From the NCBI RefSeq assembly GCF_001647195.1, contig NZ_LVCV01000200.1, positions 1 through 36,599 on the forward strand: a DNA stretch of 36,599 nt. Direction: 5' to 3'. Below, in pieces: positions 1-7,737 of this stretch. The DNA comes from Rhodococcus sp. EPR-157. Its GTDB lineage: Bacteria > Actinomycetota > Actinomycetes > Mycobacteriales > Mycobacteriaceae. Numbering within the stretch: the stretch's first letter is position 1; each line of letters begins with the position of its first letter. The position numbers and the translations under genes were made by a program. The notes beneath the pieces are model-generated. The model saw nothing but the letters and a program-made list of their open reading frames with translations, was not told where the DNA came from and did not search any database.

Positions 1-1
1 G

Positions 2-604
2 ATCGAAGCCTCACGGGCAGCGGGTGTCGAGGCCGTGAAGTTCCAAGGCGATCTCACCCGTCCAGCGAACATCGTGAAGCTGTTCGACACAGCTGTCGAC
101 GCCTTCGGTGGCGTCGACATTGCCGTCAACACCGTCGGCAAGGTCCTACGCAAGCCGATCGTCGAGACGTCGGAGGACGAGTACGACTCGATGTTCGGCA
201 TCAACAGCAAGGCTGCCTACTTCTTCATTCAGGAAGCAGGCAAACGAATCAACGACGACGGCAAAGTGGTCACGATCGTCACGGCCCTCCTTGCGGCGTT
301 GACCGACGGGTACTCGACGTATGCGGGCGGCAAGAGCCCGGTGGAGCACTTCACCCGCGCCGCAGCGAAAGAGTTCGGTGTGCGCGGGATTTCAGTCAAC
401 AACATCGCCCCCGGGCCGATGGACACGCCATTCTTCTACGGCCAGGAAACGCCCGAGCGCGTCGAGTTTCACAAGTCGCAGGCGTTGAAGAACCAGTTGA
501 CACAGATCGAGGACATCGCACCGATCGTCCGCTTCCTCGCAAGCGAGGGTTGGTGGATCACCGGGCAGACAATCTTCGCCAACGGCGGCTATACAACCCG
601 CTGA
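2..604 (+). CDS. SDR family oxidoreductase, 5'-partial
   Basis: The reading frame is open from the first bases of the window, so the N-terminus, including the glycine-rich NAD(P)-binding turn, lies outside. What remains is the C-terminal 200 residues of a classical short-chain dehydrogenase: an NTVG segment (the NAG-like strand), a YAGGK stretch giving the catalytic Tyr-x-x-x-Lys, then NNIAPGPMDTPF, the usual cofactor and substrate loop, and a closing GQTIFANGGY. The residue that normally carries the catalytic Ser lies in an IVTALL stretch, as in SDRs with Thr there. It probably reduces or oxidises a carbonyl/alcohol with NAD(P)(H); the substrate cannot be told. It ends before a region of decayed sequence, so no operon partner is visible downstream. 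Confidence 0.9.
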   Translation: MEASRAAGVEAVKFQGDLTRPANIVKLFDTAVDAFGGVDIAVNTVGKVLRKPIVETSEDEYDSMFGINSKAAYFFIQEAGKRINDDGKVVTIVTALLAALTDGYSTYAGGKSPVEHFTRAAAKEFGVRGISVNNIAPGPMDTPFFYGQETPERVEFHKSQALKNQLTQIEDIAPIVRFLASEGWWITGQTIFANGGYTTR

Positions 605-676
605 CCACCAGCGGCGGTAGCTTTGTTGTGCCGGACACGAACACTCACGTGAGCCGCCCAAGGCGGCCGAGGAAGG

Positions 677-823
677 TTGCCGTTGCCCTTGCTCACACGA
701 TCGATCGAACTGTTCGAGTCGGTTGAGAATCTCACTCCTGAACTCGAGGCCACTTACAGGTCCGCCCTTGACCTCCGCGCGCAGTTCGACAGTGGCCAAA
801 CGCAACTCGAATATCGAGTGTGA
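677..823 (+). other. Possible 48-codon ORF or C-terminal remnant
   Basis: A short frame from a TTG directly after GGAAGG reads as a plausible amphipathic peptide (a run like IELFESVENLTPELEATYR) and ends in TGA. The spacing between GGAAGG and the first TTG is too short for a normal ribosome site, although a second TTG at 683 is better placed. It matches no family I recognise. It may be the tail of a deleted gene, since the next 900 bases also hold decayed genes. The rest of 605-895 shows nothing else on either strand. Confidence 0.22.
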
Positions 824-895
824 CCCGGATAGGCGCTGTTCATTGCCCGGCGTCGAGCAGCGACGTCGGGTGAAACGGCACGCCACTAGGGATTG

Positions 896-1463
896 TCAAG
901 CGAGACTGGTGATGTGGATGGATGTGATCTTGCCGTGGTCCGGGGAGTGCGGTTCGGCTGAATGGCAGGTAGGTCTTCGCGCTGATTGTGGCGCGGGTGT
1001 CACGCAGACTGTGACGGCGGCGCCGGGCATCTCGAATACCGCTGCGGTGTCTTGGTGGGCCGATGTCGTTCCTCGGAGGCGCACATCGCCTATTCCGGTG
1101 AGCGTTCGCAAGGTTCGTACGCCGTGCTCAGCGACCTGAACCGCAGGAGTGCCGGTGCACCGACCACGGTAATGGTTCAGCGTCAGGTGGCCGGCGCCGT
1201 CGTTCGATGATGTGTTCGGCGGTGCTCGGCTCGAGATGACCGTAGTAGCTGCCGTCGGGTAGGGCGACCATTCCGCTGGCGAATCGGTCACCGCCCACAT
1301 GTGTGGATTCGAATACCTGCGCGCGTGCGTCGGCCAGAGCGCGGACGATCGGGCGCCCGAACACTGCACAATACGGGTCCTTCTTTCCGTGCGAACACAC
1401 CAGATACAGAGGCTCGAATACCGGTTCACCGGACTCTGGCGGGGAGGAACGCCGCCACGACAT
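896..1463 (-). pseudogene. Sucrase/ferredoxin-like protein remnant (frameshifted)
   Basis: On the minus strand one frame (about 1463 to 1200) carries the hallmark of sucrase/ferredoxin-like thioredoxin-fold proteins: a VCSHGKKDPYCAVFGRP segment with its conserved Cys residues, then HVGGDRFASGMVALPDGSYY. The remaining C-terminal part (HYRGRC, then RRPTCHSAEP) continues only in the neighbouring frame, from about 1200 down to the stop at 896. A single-base indel near 1195-1215 therefore breaks the gene. The family's N-terminal half, with its own Cys and WLLIEQPGPWG-type region, is absent; upstream the sequence runs straight into the remnant of a different gene. It is certainly non-functional as encoded, unless the shift is a sequencing error; even then the N-terminus is missing. 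Confidence 0.7.
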
Positions 1464-1766
1464 CGGTAATCAACACGACAACATCGGTGAGCGCGACGCC
1501 GAGCAGCATCAAACCCAGCAGGGCGGCCCGGTGCGCCGATGAGACCAAACACCGGCCTTGACCACGCGGTGCTCTTGGATCAGACTCATCCAGTTTCGAT
1601 CCAACGATTGCTCTGGGATTTCGCCACGGCTCTGCGAATTGAACCCTTCGTTGGAGCTGCCCGACCCTTCGTCTGTGCTGTTGTTCGGCATCGACATGTC
1701 CTGGGCTCGGTGATGGATGACATAGGAGATTGTCCCATCGGTGCCGGGTGTCTCGGCTGAATTCAC
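1426..1766 (-). pseudogene. DUF6328-like membrane protein remnant (internal deletion)
   Basis: A GTG at 1766 has a good ribosome site (AAGGGG, six bases upstream). The first 70 codons are polar and lead into LDRNWMSLIQEHRVVKAG, which resembles the conserved entry of DUF6328 integral membrane proteins (LDRNWxELLQELRV). The frame then leaves the family. In the next frame, starting at about 1550, the family's last transmembrane helix appears (SAHRAALLGLMLLGVALTD and a further hydrophobic run to 1426). The central helices, about 80 residues, are missing, so the two ends look joined by an internal deletion that also shifted the frame. Identification rests on remembered family motifs, not a search. 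Its 3' end overlaps the sucrase/ferredoxin-like remnant. Confidence 0.5.
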
Positions 1767-1831
1767 CGTGACCCCTTGACGCCGCGAAATTAACTATCGG
1801 CCCTGCCAGGTTCGGGTGTCGTACCCAACGA

Positions 1832-2623
1832 TCAGTTCTTCGCTTCCGCCAGGGTGCGCGCAACGACGGAGAGTTTGACGTTGTCGTTCTGGGATTGCTC
1901 GACAAGGATGTCGAACGCGGAATCTGCTGAGACCCCTCGAGTGGCCATGATGATCCCTTTGGCTTGCTCGATCACCCCGCGAGTTTTCATCGCGGTGCGT
2001 AGACCCTCGAGTTCGGCTTCCGCCTCCGCTACCCGGCGGCTGCTCCAGATGGCGCTTTCGGCGGCGGTTACGAGAGCTTCCACCATCTTTTGGTCGACGT
2101 CGCCGAATCCGCGTTGACTGCGGCTGTAGAGGTTGAGAGCGCCGTAGTGGTAGTCGTCGAGTCGTAGTGGCGAGGATAGGTAGCTGCCGATGCCTGTGGC
2201 CACGCTGCGCGCTACGAAACTAGGCCACCTCCGACGGACGTGGACGTCCGCCCTACGCGCTTTGACTGTCGCTCGGCGCCGCACAGCTTCAATGCAGGGG
2301 CCATGTCCGGCACGGTATTGGTGGAGATCGATATCGACCACTCGGGGGTGCGTGAACACTGCTGTTCTCGGATGGCGGACCATCCGGTCGAGCCGCGCCA
2401 CTCCTGCCATGTCGGCGATTTCTATCTCCTCGACCACCTGCTTGCATAGCCGGTGGAGAACTGTCTCGACAGGAGCGCTGGCGAGCAACAACCGACGAAA
2501 CTCGCTGAGATCCGACTTCTGTGGGGAGAGCCGGGACTCGTCGTCCGCTGCGGCTGAGCGGGCCTCGCGTGCTGTAGTTGTGCCTACCGGTTCGGTAGGT
2601 GCGGCGGCAAGTGGATTTGTCAT
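1832..2623 (-). CDS. GAF and ANTAR domain-containing transcription antitermination regulator
   Basis: This 263-residue protein has a variable, Ala/Pro-rich N-terminus, a GAF-type sensor domain (about residues 45-190, with the RAGHGPCIEA and SYLSSPLRLDD segments) and a C-terminal ANTAR domain (about residues 205-260: RGVIEQAKGIIMATRGVSAD). ANTAR domains bind paired hexaloop hairpins in nascent RNA and prevent termination; the GAF domain would supply the signal. I chose the ATG at 2623 because GGGTGA lies about six bases upstream; a GTG at 2632 is the alternative. No histidine kinase lies nearby, so the ligand is unknown. It is divergent from the alpha/beta hydrolase at 3019 across a 395-base gap. 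A second protein of the same architecture is encoded at 16750-17460. Confidence 0.9.
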   Translation of the reverse strand: MTNPLAAAPTEPVGTTTAREARSAAADDESRLSPQKSDLSEFRRLLLASAPVETVLHRLCKQVVEEIEIADMAGVARLDRMVRHPRTAVFTHPRVVDIDLHQYRAGHGPCIEAVRRRATVKARRADVHVRRRWPSFVARSVATGIGSYLSSPLRLDDYHYGALNLYSRSQRGFGDVDQKMVEALVTAAESAIWSSRRVAEAEAELEGLRTAMKTRGVIEQAKGIIMATRGVSADSAFDILVEQSQNDNVKLSVVARTLAEAKN

Positions 2624-3018
2624 TCTCGTCACCCAATTCAGTTTGTGGCAAATCCGAGCATGGAATGGTTCACCGACTCACGGGACAGACACGTGAGCGG
2701 TCGGCGCCGGGCTCGGCCGAATTGGATGGAATTTTACTTTCGCGAGCCCGCTGTGTCCACCAGTCGACGATGTATGCAGTACACCGCCGCGCACCTTGCC
2801 GGTACATGGTCCGATGCGATCGTGACAACCGCGACGCGATGTGACCGTCAGGAAGGTTTGCCTGACGCACGTTTCGGGAAACCATTTCGAAGCTCGGATG
2901 CCGTTGCCCGGGCACATGGCCCGAGTCAGGTCTCGCCAGTTTGAACAGTCAGATGGCGAGACCGCAACCCACGGCCAGGCCGAGCTGTGGTGTCGAGGAA
3001 GGAAAGGATGTGCCGCCG
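2624..3018. other. Divergent intergenic region, no gene recognised
   Basis: This 395-base gap separates the ANTAR regulator (minus) from the alpha/beta hydrolase (plus). Frames that are open here have no family resemblance or ribosome site. The only clear structure is a hairpin at 2846-2867. It presumably holds the two divergent promoters, which I could not place with confidence. Confidence 0.4.
2846..2867. promoter_or_regulatory. 7-bp inverted repeat / hairpin upstream of hydrolase
   Basis: CGTCAGG and CCTGACG are perfect inverted copies around an 8-base spacer. The site lies about 150 bases upstream of the hydrolase start. It could be an operator or an RNA hairpin in a leader; the 8-base loop does not fit the six-base ANTAR target loop. 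Confidence 0.3.
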
Positions 3019-3933
3019 ATGAGCAGCGCTCCCAACGGTCGGTGTGAGTCCGAGGCCGCTCCCCTGACGCGTACACGTGAAATGGCCAGTCACACCGTCC
3101 GCTACGTCGATTGCGGCAGTGGCCCTGTTGTAGTGCTGGTTCACGGTTTGATGGGCAGCTTGCACGATTGGAACCCCCAGCTGAAGACTCTGTCTCAGAG
3201 CTTTCGCGTCATCGCTTTGGATCTTCCGGGGCATGGCGATTCCGACAAGATTCCGGGTGACTATTCGCTGAGCGCACACGCCGCGACCATCCGTGATCTG
3301 CTGCACTCTCTCGACGTGGAGTCCGTCACCATGGTTGGACACTCGTACGGCGGTGGGGTGGCGATGCAGATGCTGTACCTGTTCCCCGAGATGGTAGAGA
3401 AAATTTGTCTCGTTGCCAGCGGAGGGCTCGGACAGGAAGTAAACCCTGTCCTCCGGGCCGCGTCGCTCCCCGGCAGTGAAGTCGCCCTACCTGTGGCGGC
3501 GTCTGCTCCGGTCAGGCGGGCCGTCGGTGGGGTTCTCGCCCTTCTGACGCGGGCGCGGATACTCAGGCTCGGTGCCGGCGACCAGCGGGCGTGGACCAAT
3601 TTCGCGTCGATCTCCGATTCGCGTACTCGTCGCGCTTTTCTTTCCACCGCCAGGTCGGTGATCAACTATCGGGGGCAATCGGTCAGTGCCACCCGATTGC
3701 TGTCGAGCTTCTCCCATGTGCCGGCATTGCTGGTTTGGGGGGAGCGCGACACCATTATCCCCGCCACGCACGCGCATTCGGTTCGTGATCAACTCCCGGG
3801 ACGAGGCAGGGTCGAGTTGTTCCCGAAGGCTGGTCACTTTCCGCATCTCGACGAACCTGAACGGTTCGCATCGGTATTCGCCGAGTTCATGGACGAGACG
3901 TTCTGCGTGGTGCATGACGAAGCCGAACGGTAG
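3019..3933 (+). CDS. Alpha/beta-fold hydrolase
   Basis: The 304-residue protein shows the full alpha/beta hydrolase layout: VHGLMG oxyanion segment near residue 42, DLPGHGDSD near 68, the nucleophile elbow GHSYGG with Ser about residue 109, an acid loop VWGERDTIIP and the catalytic His in GHFPHLDEP. It resembles the MhpC/BphD-like and esterase branch, but the substrate is not predictable. The ATG at 3019 follows GGAAAGG by about 11 bases; upstream in-frame TTG and GTG codons are possible but less well spaced. The SRPBCC gene follows after 63 bases on the same strand and could be cotranscribed. Confidence 0.88.
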   Translation: MSSAPNGRCESEAAPLTRTREMASHTVRYVDCGSGPVVVLVHGLMGSLHDWNPQLKTLSQSFRVIALDLPGHGDSDKIPGDYSLSAHAATIRDLLHSLDVESVTMVGHSYGGGVAMQMLYLFPEMVEKICLVASGGLGQEVNPVLRAASLPGSEVALPVAASAPVRRAVGGVLALLTRARILRLGAGDQRAWTNFASISDSRTRRAFLSTARSVINYRGQSVSATRLLSSFSHVPALLVWGERDTIIPATHAHSVRDQLPGRGRVELFPKAGHFPHLDEPERFASVFAEFMDETFCVVHDEAER

Positions 3934-3996
3934 CGCCTTGGGCGCCGATTTTTGCCGCGACGTTGCCGACTCGCAAAGTACATGCAGGGTGGAGTG

Positions 3997-4461
3997 ATGA
4001 GCGATTCCACGAAGGTCACCGTAGAACGAACCATCGAGGCGCCCGTAGACGCAGTCTTCGACGTTCTCTCCAATCCGGAGCGACACCAAAAGCTCGACGG
4101 GTCCGGGTTCATTCGAGGTGTGGACCACGCCGATCGCATCCAGAAGGTCGGCGAAGTGTTCACGATGAATATGCAGGGCGACCACATGGGTGGCGAGTAC
4201 CAAACCGACAATCACGTGTCCGGTTACGCCAAGGACAAGTTGTTGGCCTGGAAGACCGCGCCCGCAGGTACCGAGCCTCCCGGGTGGGAGTGGCTGTGGG
4301 AGTTGGAGTCTCAGGGTCCCAATGAGACGCTGGTCCGTCACACTTACGACTGGTCGAAGGTAACCGACAAGAAGCTCCTCGAGCACGTGAAGTTTCCGCT
4401 GGTGACGGAGGATCAGCTGACTGCCACTCCGAGCCGGCTCGATGCCGAGGCAACTACCTGA
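3997..4461 (+). CDS. SRPBCC family protein (polyketide cyclase/START-like)
   Basis: The 154-residue product opens with TVERTIEAPVDAVFDVLSNPERHQKLDGSG, the typical first strand and helix of SRPBCC hydrophobic-ligand proteins, continues with the family's WKT strand and a tryptophan-rich central part (GWEWLWELE), and ends in the usual long C-terminal helix region. Such small stand-alone proteins bind hydrophobic ligands or act as cyclases; no specific substrate can be named. The ATG at 3997 is preceded by GGTGGAG at good distance. It sits 63 bases behind the hydrolase and converges with the GNAT gene, its stop codon lying inside a hairpin shared with that gene's stop. Confidence 0.85.
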   Translation: MSDSTKVTVERTIEAPVDAVFDVLSNPERHQKLDGSGFIRGVDHADRIQKVGEVFTMNMQGDHMGGEYQTDNHVSGYAKDKLLAWKTAPAGTEPPGWEWLWELESQGPNETLVRHTYDWSKVTDKKLLEHVKFPLVTEDQLTATPSRLDAEATT

Positions 4462-4512
4462 CCGAGGTCCCCCCGATTATCCTCTGACAGTTACGAATAC
4501 CTCGATGGTCAG
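4458..4512. terminator. Bidirectional hairpin spanning two convergent stop codons
   Basis: CTGACC followed by GAGGT (4458-4468) pairs with ACCTC (4499-4503) and GGTCAG (4507-4512), with a three-base bulge on the right arm and a loop of 30 bases. The arms contain the stop codons of both converging genes. No T-run follows, so the terminator role is inferred from position and symmetry. Confidence 0.45.
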
Positions 4513-5252
4513 CGAGCAGTCCGGTGACGAATCCACACGTTCGGCTCGACGTACACCGCCGTCCCGTGCACGAGGTCGCACAGCACCGGCGTGAGGGCTC
4601 CCGGAACTTCTACCGGCCCGGAGCTGTCGAACGGCAGTCCGGTCCAGCTTCGCCACTCGTCGAGAGTTCCGGGGATGACCATCGAGCGGGGAGCGACGTC
4701 GGCGATGCGTCCTCCCGCTCGCACATGGACGCGCAGCCACGGGTCGGCGGGTAGTCCGTCGGCCCGTATTCGGTAGGCGTAGGTGCTCATCGGCTCGTTG
4801 ATGTCGGTCTTGCCGTTCGGCCGCAAGGGAACAATCAGTTCGTCGAAACCGAGCCTGCGACTGTTGTCTCTGAGTGCGAGAAGCAGTGTCGACGACAGTC
4901 CACGCCCTTGCGCTTGTGGTGCCACAGCGATTTCGAGGGCGCTGACGGTGTTCGGTGCTGTGCCGGTGAGCCTCGTGCTGATGCCGCGTCGAATTGCGCC
5001 GTCCCAGCCATCGCTCGGTAGCGCGTCTCCGTCGGGGAGATGGAACGGGATCGAGTAGGCCTTCCCGACGACGGTGCCCGTCTCGTCCTGGCATATGAGT
5101 ACGTAGTCGGCAAACAGTTCGACGACGTCGGGTGTGTAGTACATCCCCGCGATGGGATCTCGCGTCATGAATGTCGGCCACGAGTCCGGCATGCTCCACA
5201 AAGCGTCGGCGAGATCGGGTCGATCGGCGAGGACTGAGACGGTGAGGCCCAT
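4509..5252 (-). CDS. GNAT family N-acetyltransferase
   Basis: The 247-residue protein carries a GNAT acetyl-CoA site: ALEIAVAPQAQGRGLSSTLL (about residues 106-125) contains the V-A-P-xx-QGRGLS version of the Q/RxxGxG/A motif, preceded by strand GTVVGKAYSIPF. The N-terminal 50 residues (TVSVLADRPDLADALW, DPIAGMYY) and the C-terminal 80 residues beyond the core make it longer than minimal GNATs and are shared by a group of actinobacterial uncharacterised acetyltransferases. The acceptor substrate is unknown. It converges with the SRPBCC gene. An orphan zinc-finger fragment on the other strand begins just upstream of its start. Confidence 0.85.
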   Translation of the reverse strand: MGLTVSVLADRPDLADALWSMPDSWPTFMTRDPIAGMYYTPDVVELFADYVLICQDETGTVVGKAYSIPFHLPDGDALPSDGWDGAIRRGISTRLTGTAPNTVSALEIAVAPQAQGRGLSSTLLLALRDNSRRLGFDELIVPLRPNGKTDINEPMSTYAYRIRADGLPADPWLRVHVRAGGRIADVAPRSMVIPGTLDEWRSWTGLPFDSSGPVEVPGALTPVLCDLVHGTAVYVEPNVWIRHRTAR

Positions 5253-5258
5253 GGCGCC

Positions 5259-5462
5259 ATGGTGTCAACACTCGGAGGTGCTTGTCGAGCTGTATTCTTT
5301 ACAGCACAGTGCATTCGGATGGAGCCGACCTGCCAAGCCGCCTTCTTCGACACCAGCCAAAGCCGCACCCGCAAATGGTGCGACATGAACACGTGCGGCA
5401 ACCGTCAGAAGAAGGCGCGATTCACCGCGAGCAGGCGCAAGAACTCCGCATCAGCGGACTGA
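5259..5462 (+). pseudogene. Orphan CGNR zinc finger (5'-truncated ABATE/CGNR regulator)
   Basis: The frame encodes an intact CGNR zinc-finger domain: two Cys in CIRMEPTC, then FFDTSQSRTRKWCDMNTCGNRQK with the other two Cys and the family signature CGNR. In this family the finger sits at the C-terminus of a protein of about 180-200 residues whose N-terminal ABATE domain senses stress. Here that domain is absent; the coding sequence starts abruptly between the GNAT start and position 5259, and the first 17 codons from GTG have no family character. It is either a decayed remnant or a mini-regulator; the lack of a convincing ribosome site favours a remnant. The four Cys are all retained, which suggests recent truncation. 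Confidence 0.65.
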
Positions 5463-5465
5463 TCG

Positions 5466-6098
5466 TCACTCTCGCGCTGAGATCCCGTCGTACATAACCC
5501 GTCTGATGGCGGTGCCCATACGCTCCTGCGCGGCCGGGTCGGGTTCCCGCAATGCGGCAAGAACCCCGGAGAGAATCATGCCGTTGATGGCTCGGGCAGT
5601 GGATTCGATGTCGAGATCGGTGCGTAGATAGCCGATCTCGACGCCGTGTTCGAGGTAACCGGCGGTCAGTCCTACGGCGACTTCGTGGAAGTCCAACACC
5701 CGTTCGCGCATGTCGGCGTCGATTCCGGCGGCTTCGAGGACGAGGAAGCGTGCGATTCTCGGATCCGAGCCGAAGACCGATGTGAGGGCGTCGCCGATTC
5801 GTGCCGTCTGGCGACGGTAGTCGGCCAGGCTGCTCGCCGCCTCGGGGGCGTTTTCTGCGGTCAGTGACCCGACCACTCGTTCGATGAGATCGGTGATGAC
5901 GTGGTCGACGATGTCGCGCTTGTTCTCGTAGTACCGGTAGAAGGTGCCGTGACCGATACCGAGTCGTGCGGCGATGTCGGCGATCCCGGTGGCGTGATAG
6001 CCACGCTCCGCGAAGCATTCGAACGCAGCTTCGACGATTTCCCGTCGCAACTCCTGTTTCTTCCGCTCGGCACGAGTCAGAGGCGAACTCACGGTCAT
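5466..6098 (-). CDS. TetR/AcrR family transcriptional regulator
   Basis: The 210-residue protein has the standard TetR N-terminal DNA-binding domain: RAERKKQELRREIVEAAFECFAERG-type helix 1, then GIADIAARLGIGHGTFYRYYENK as the helix-turn-helix (about residues 37-60). The C-terminal ligand domain (residues 70-210) is the less conserved kind that binds a small hydrophobic inducer. The ATG at 6098 is preferred over an in-frame start 32 codons upstream because the family begins near this residue. It is divergent from the flavin monooxygenase at 6245 across 146 bases, the classical arrangement for a repressor of that gene. Its stop is four bases from the end of the CGNR fragment. Confidence 0.93.
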   Translation of the reverse strand: MTVSSPLTRAERKKQELRREIVEAAFECFAERGYHATGIADIAARLGIGHGTFYRYYENKRDIVDHVITDLIERVVGSLTAENAPEAASSLADYRRQTARIGDALTSVFGSDPRIARFLVLEAAGIDADMRERVLDFHEVAVGLTAGYLEHGVEIGYLRTDLDIESTARAINGMILSGVLAALREPDPAAQERMGTAIRRVMYDGISARE

Positions 6099-6244
6099 GG
6101 GGCCCAGCCTATTGCATCGCGCACAAAACTGACATACCGTTCCGAAAGTGACGTCAGATACCGACATGTGTAGGTGGCGGCCGAGATTGCTCACGACATC
6201 GAAGACCTGTCCGGCACGCCCACCTCGATATTTAGGAGAAGTTC
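6099..6244. promoter_or_regulatory. Divergent TetR / monooxygenase control region
   Basis: The 146-base gap contains the 8-base palindrome TGACGTCA (6149-6156) and wider CTGAC/GTCAG arms (6129-6133 and 6153-6157). Either may form the TetR operator, but the arms are short. AGGAGAAG just before 6245 is a strong ribosome site for the monooxygenase. Confidence 0.35.
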
Positions 6245-7726
6245 ATGGTCACGGACTATGACGCCATCATCATCGGCGCCGGATTCGGCGGAATGGGCGC
6301 CGCAATCGCGCTCAACCGGCTCGGCTACCACAATCTGCTCATCCTCGAACGCGAGTCGGATCTCGGCGGAACCTGGCACGTCAACCGGTACCCGGGACTG
6401 GCCGTCGACATCCCGTCGTCCACGTACTCATACTCCTTCGAGCCCAATCCGTACTGGTCGCGGCTCTTCGCGCCGGGCGCGGAGCTCAAGAACTATGCCA
6501 GCCACGTCGCCGAGAAATACGGTCTGCGACGCCTCATGCGCTTCGACACCGTCGTCGACGGCGCCACATGGGACGAGGACAACGCCCACTGGACCGTGAG
6601 GTGCAGCGGCGGTGAGCAACTGACCGCGAAGTACCTGTTCACCGCCACCGGCTTCCTGTCCCAGCCGAAGGTGCCCGACATCGACGGCATCGATACCTTC
6701 GCCGGCAAGATCATCCACACCACCGACTGGGACGACACCTACGACCTGACCGGCAAGCGGGCCGCGATAATCGGCACCGGCGCCACCGCAGTCCAACTCA
6801 TCCCCGAGGTCGCCGAGAAAGCCGCCGAACTCACCGTCTATCAACGCACGCCGATCTGGGTGAGTCCGAAACCCGACGTCACCATCCCCGCCGTCGTGCA
6901 GAATACGTTTGCGGCACTGCCGCTGACGCAACGACTCGTACGGATGATCGGCACATCCATTCTGGAGATGATGATGGTCTCCGGTGTACTGCACTACAAG
7001 CAGTTGCCGCTGGTGAACAAGCTGGGCGAACTGTGGTGCCGGGCCCATCTGTCCCGTCAGGTGCGGGACCGCGAGCTTCGCCGAAAGCTGACCCCGGACT
7101 ACTCCTTCGGATGCAAGCGCCCGACCTTCTCCAACGACTACTACCGCACATTCACGAAACAGCATGTGAGCCTGCAGACCTCGTCGATCGTGAGTGTCGA
7201 CGCCGACGGAATCCGGACCGCCGACGGCACCCGACGTGACATCGACGTGTTGGTGTTGGCCACCGGATTCAACCTCTGGGACGTCAACTTTCCGGCGATC
7301 GAGATCATCGGTCGCGGCGGACGCAACCTCGGCAACTGGTGGCGCGAGAACAGATTTCAGGCCTACGAGGGGATCGCGGTTCCGGAATTCCCCAACCTCA
7401 TCTCCCTCAACAGTCCGTACTCCTACTCCGGACTGTCGTACTTCACGACCATCGAGTCACAGATGAGGCACATCGACCGACTGTTCACCGCGATGCAGGA
7501 ACGTAACGCAACGGTTTTCGAGGTCACCCACCACGCCAACGACGACTTCCTGGATCGCATGACGGCGAAGGTCGGTGACTCGGTCTTCGCTCTCGGGCAA
7601 TGCTCGACGGCCAACAGCTACTACTTCAACCAGCACGGTGAAGCGACACTGCTCCGGCCGAGCTCCACACTCAGCACGTACCGCCAGGCAAGCAGCTTCC
7701 CGCTCGACGATTACGACTACGCCTGA
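6245..7726 (+). CDS. Flavin-containing monooxygenase, Baeyer-Villiger type
   Basis: The 493-residue product is a class B flavin monooxygenase. It shows the FAD-binding GAGFGG (residues 11-16), the Baeyer-Villiger fingerprint FAGKIIHTTDW (about 152-162, Phe-x-Gly-x3-His-x3-Trp), and the NADPH-binding GTGATA (about 178-183). The last position of the fingerprint, usually Pro, is Asp, a variation seen in several subgroups. It would insert oxygen into ketones or oxidise N/S centres using NADPH, O2 and FAD in the cytoplasm; the substrate is unknown. The start has AGGAGAAG at ideal distance. The divergent TetR probably controls it. It converges with the truncated CocE/NonD gene with only four bases between the stop codons. 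Confidence 0.93.
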   Translation: MVTDYDAIIIGAGFGGMGAAIALNRLGYHNLLILERESDLGGTWHVNRYPGLAVDIPSSTYSYSFEPNPYWSRLFAPGAELKNYASHVAEKYGLRRLMRFDTVVDGATWDEDNAHWTVRCSGGEQLTAKYLFTATGFLSQPKVPDIDGIDTFAGKIIHTTDWDDTYDLTGKRAAIIGTGATAVQLIPEVAEKAAELTVYQRTPIWVSPKPDVTIPAVVQNTFAALPLTQRLVRMIGTSILEMMMVSGVLHYKQLPLVNKLGELWCRAHLSRQVRDRELRRKLTPDYSFGCKRPTFSNDYYRTFTKQHVSLQTSSIVSVDADGIRTADGTRRDIDVLVLATGFNLWDVNFPAIEIIGRGGRNLGNWWRENRFQAYEGIAVPEFPNLISLNSPYSYSGLSYFTTIESQMRHIDRLFTAMQERNATVFEVTHHANDDFLDRMTAKVGDSVFALGQCSTANSYYFNQHGEATLLRPSSTLSTYRQASSFPLDDYDYA

Positions 7727-7737
7727 GACCTCAGGCG
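7720..7737. terminator. Compact hairpin containing both convergent stop codons
   Basis: CGCCTGA and TCAGGCG form a perfect seven-base stem around the four bases between the two genes. The stop codon of each gene is part of its arm. With no T-run it is a candidate bidirectional terminator or attenuator of read-through only. Confidence 0.5.

Noticed and set aside
644-653. CTCACGTGAG palindrome downstream of the SDR gene
   Set aside because: Ten bases with no loop and no nearby promoter; expected by chance in GC-rich sequence.
392-886. 164-codon minus-strand open frame
   Set aside because: Its first half lies antisense to the SDR gene and the composition (Arg/Cys-rich) is that of a shadow frame; no ribosome site or family match.
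2846-2867. Hairpin considered as an ANTAR target
   Set aside because: It has an eight-base loop and no second hexaloop stem beside it, unlike the known two-hairpin ANTAR motif.
6428-7165. 245-codon minus-strand frame inside the monooxygenase gene
   Set aside because: Entirely antisense to a well-supported gene; Gly/Val-rich composition reflects GC-rich codon complement.
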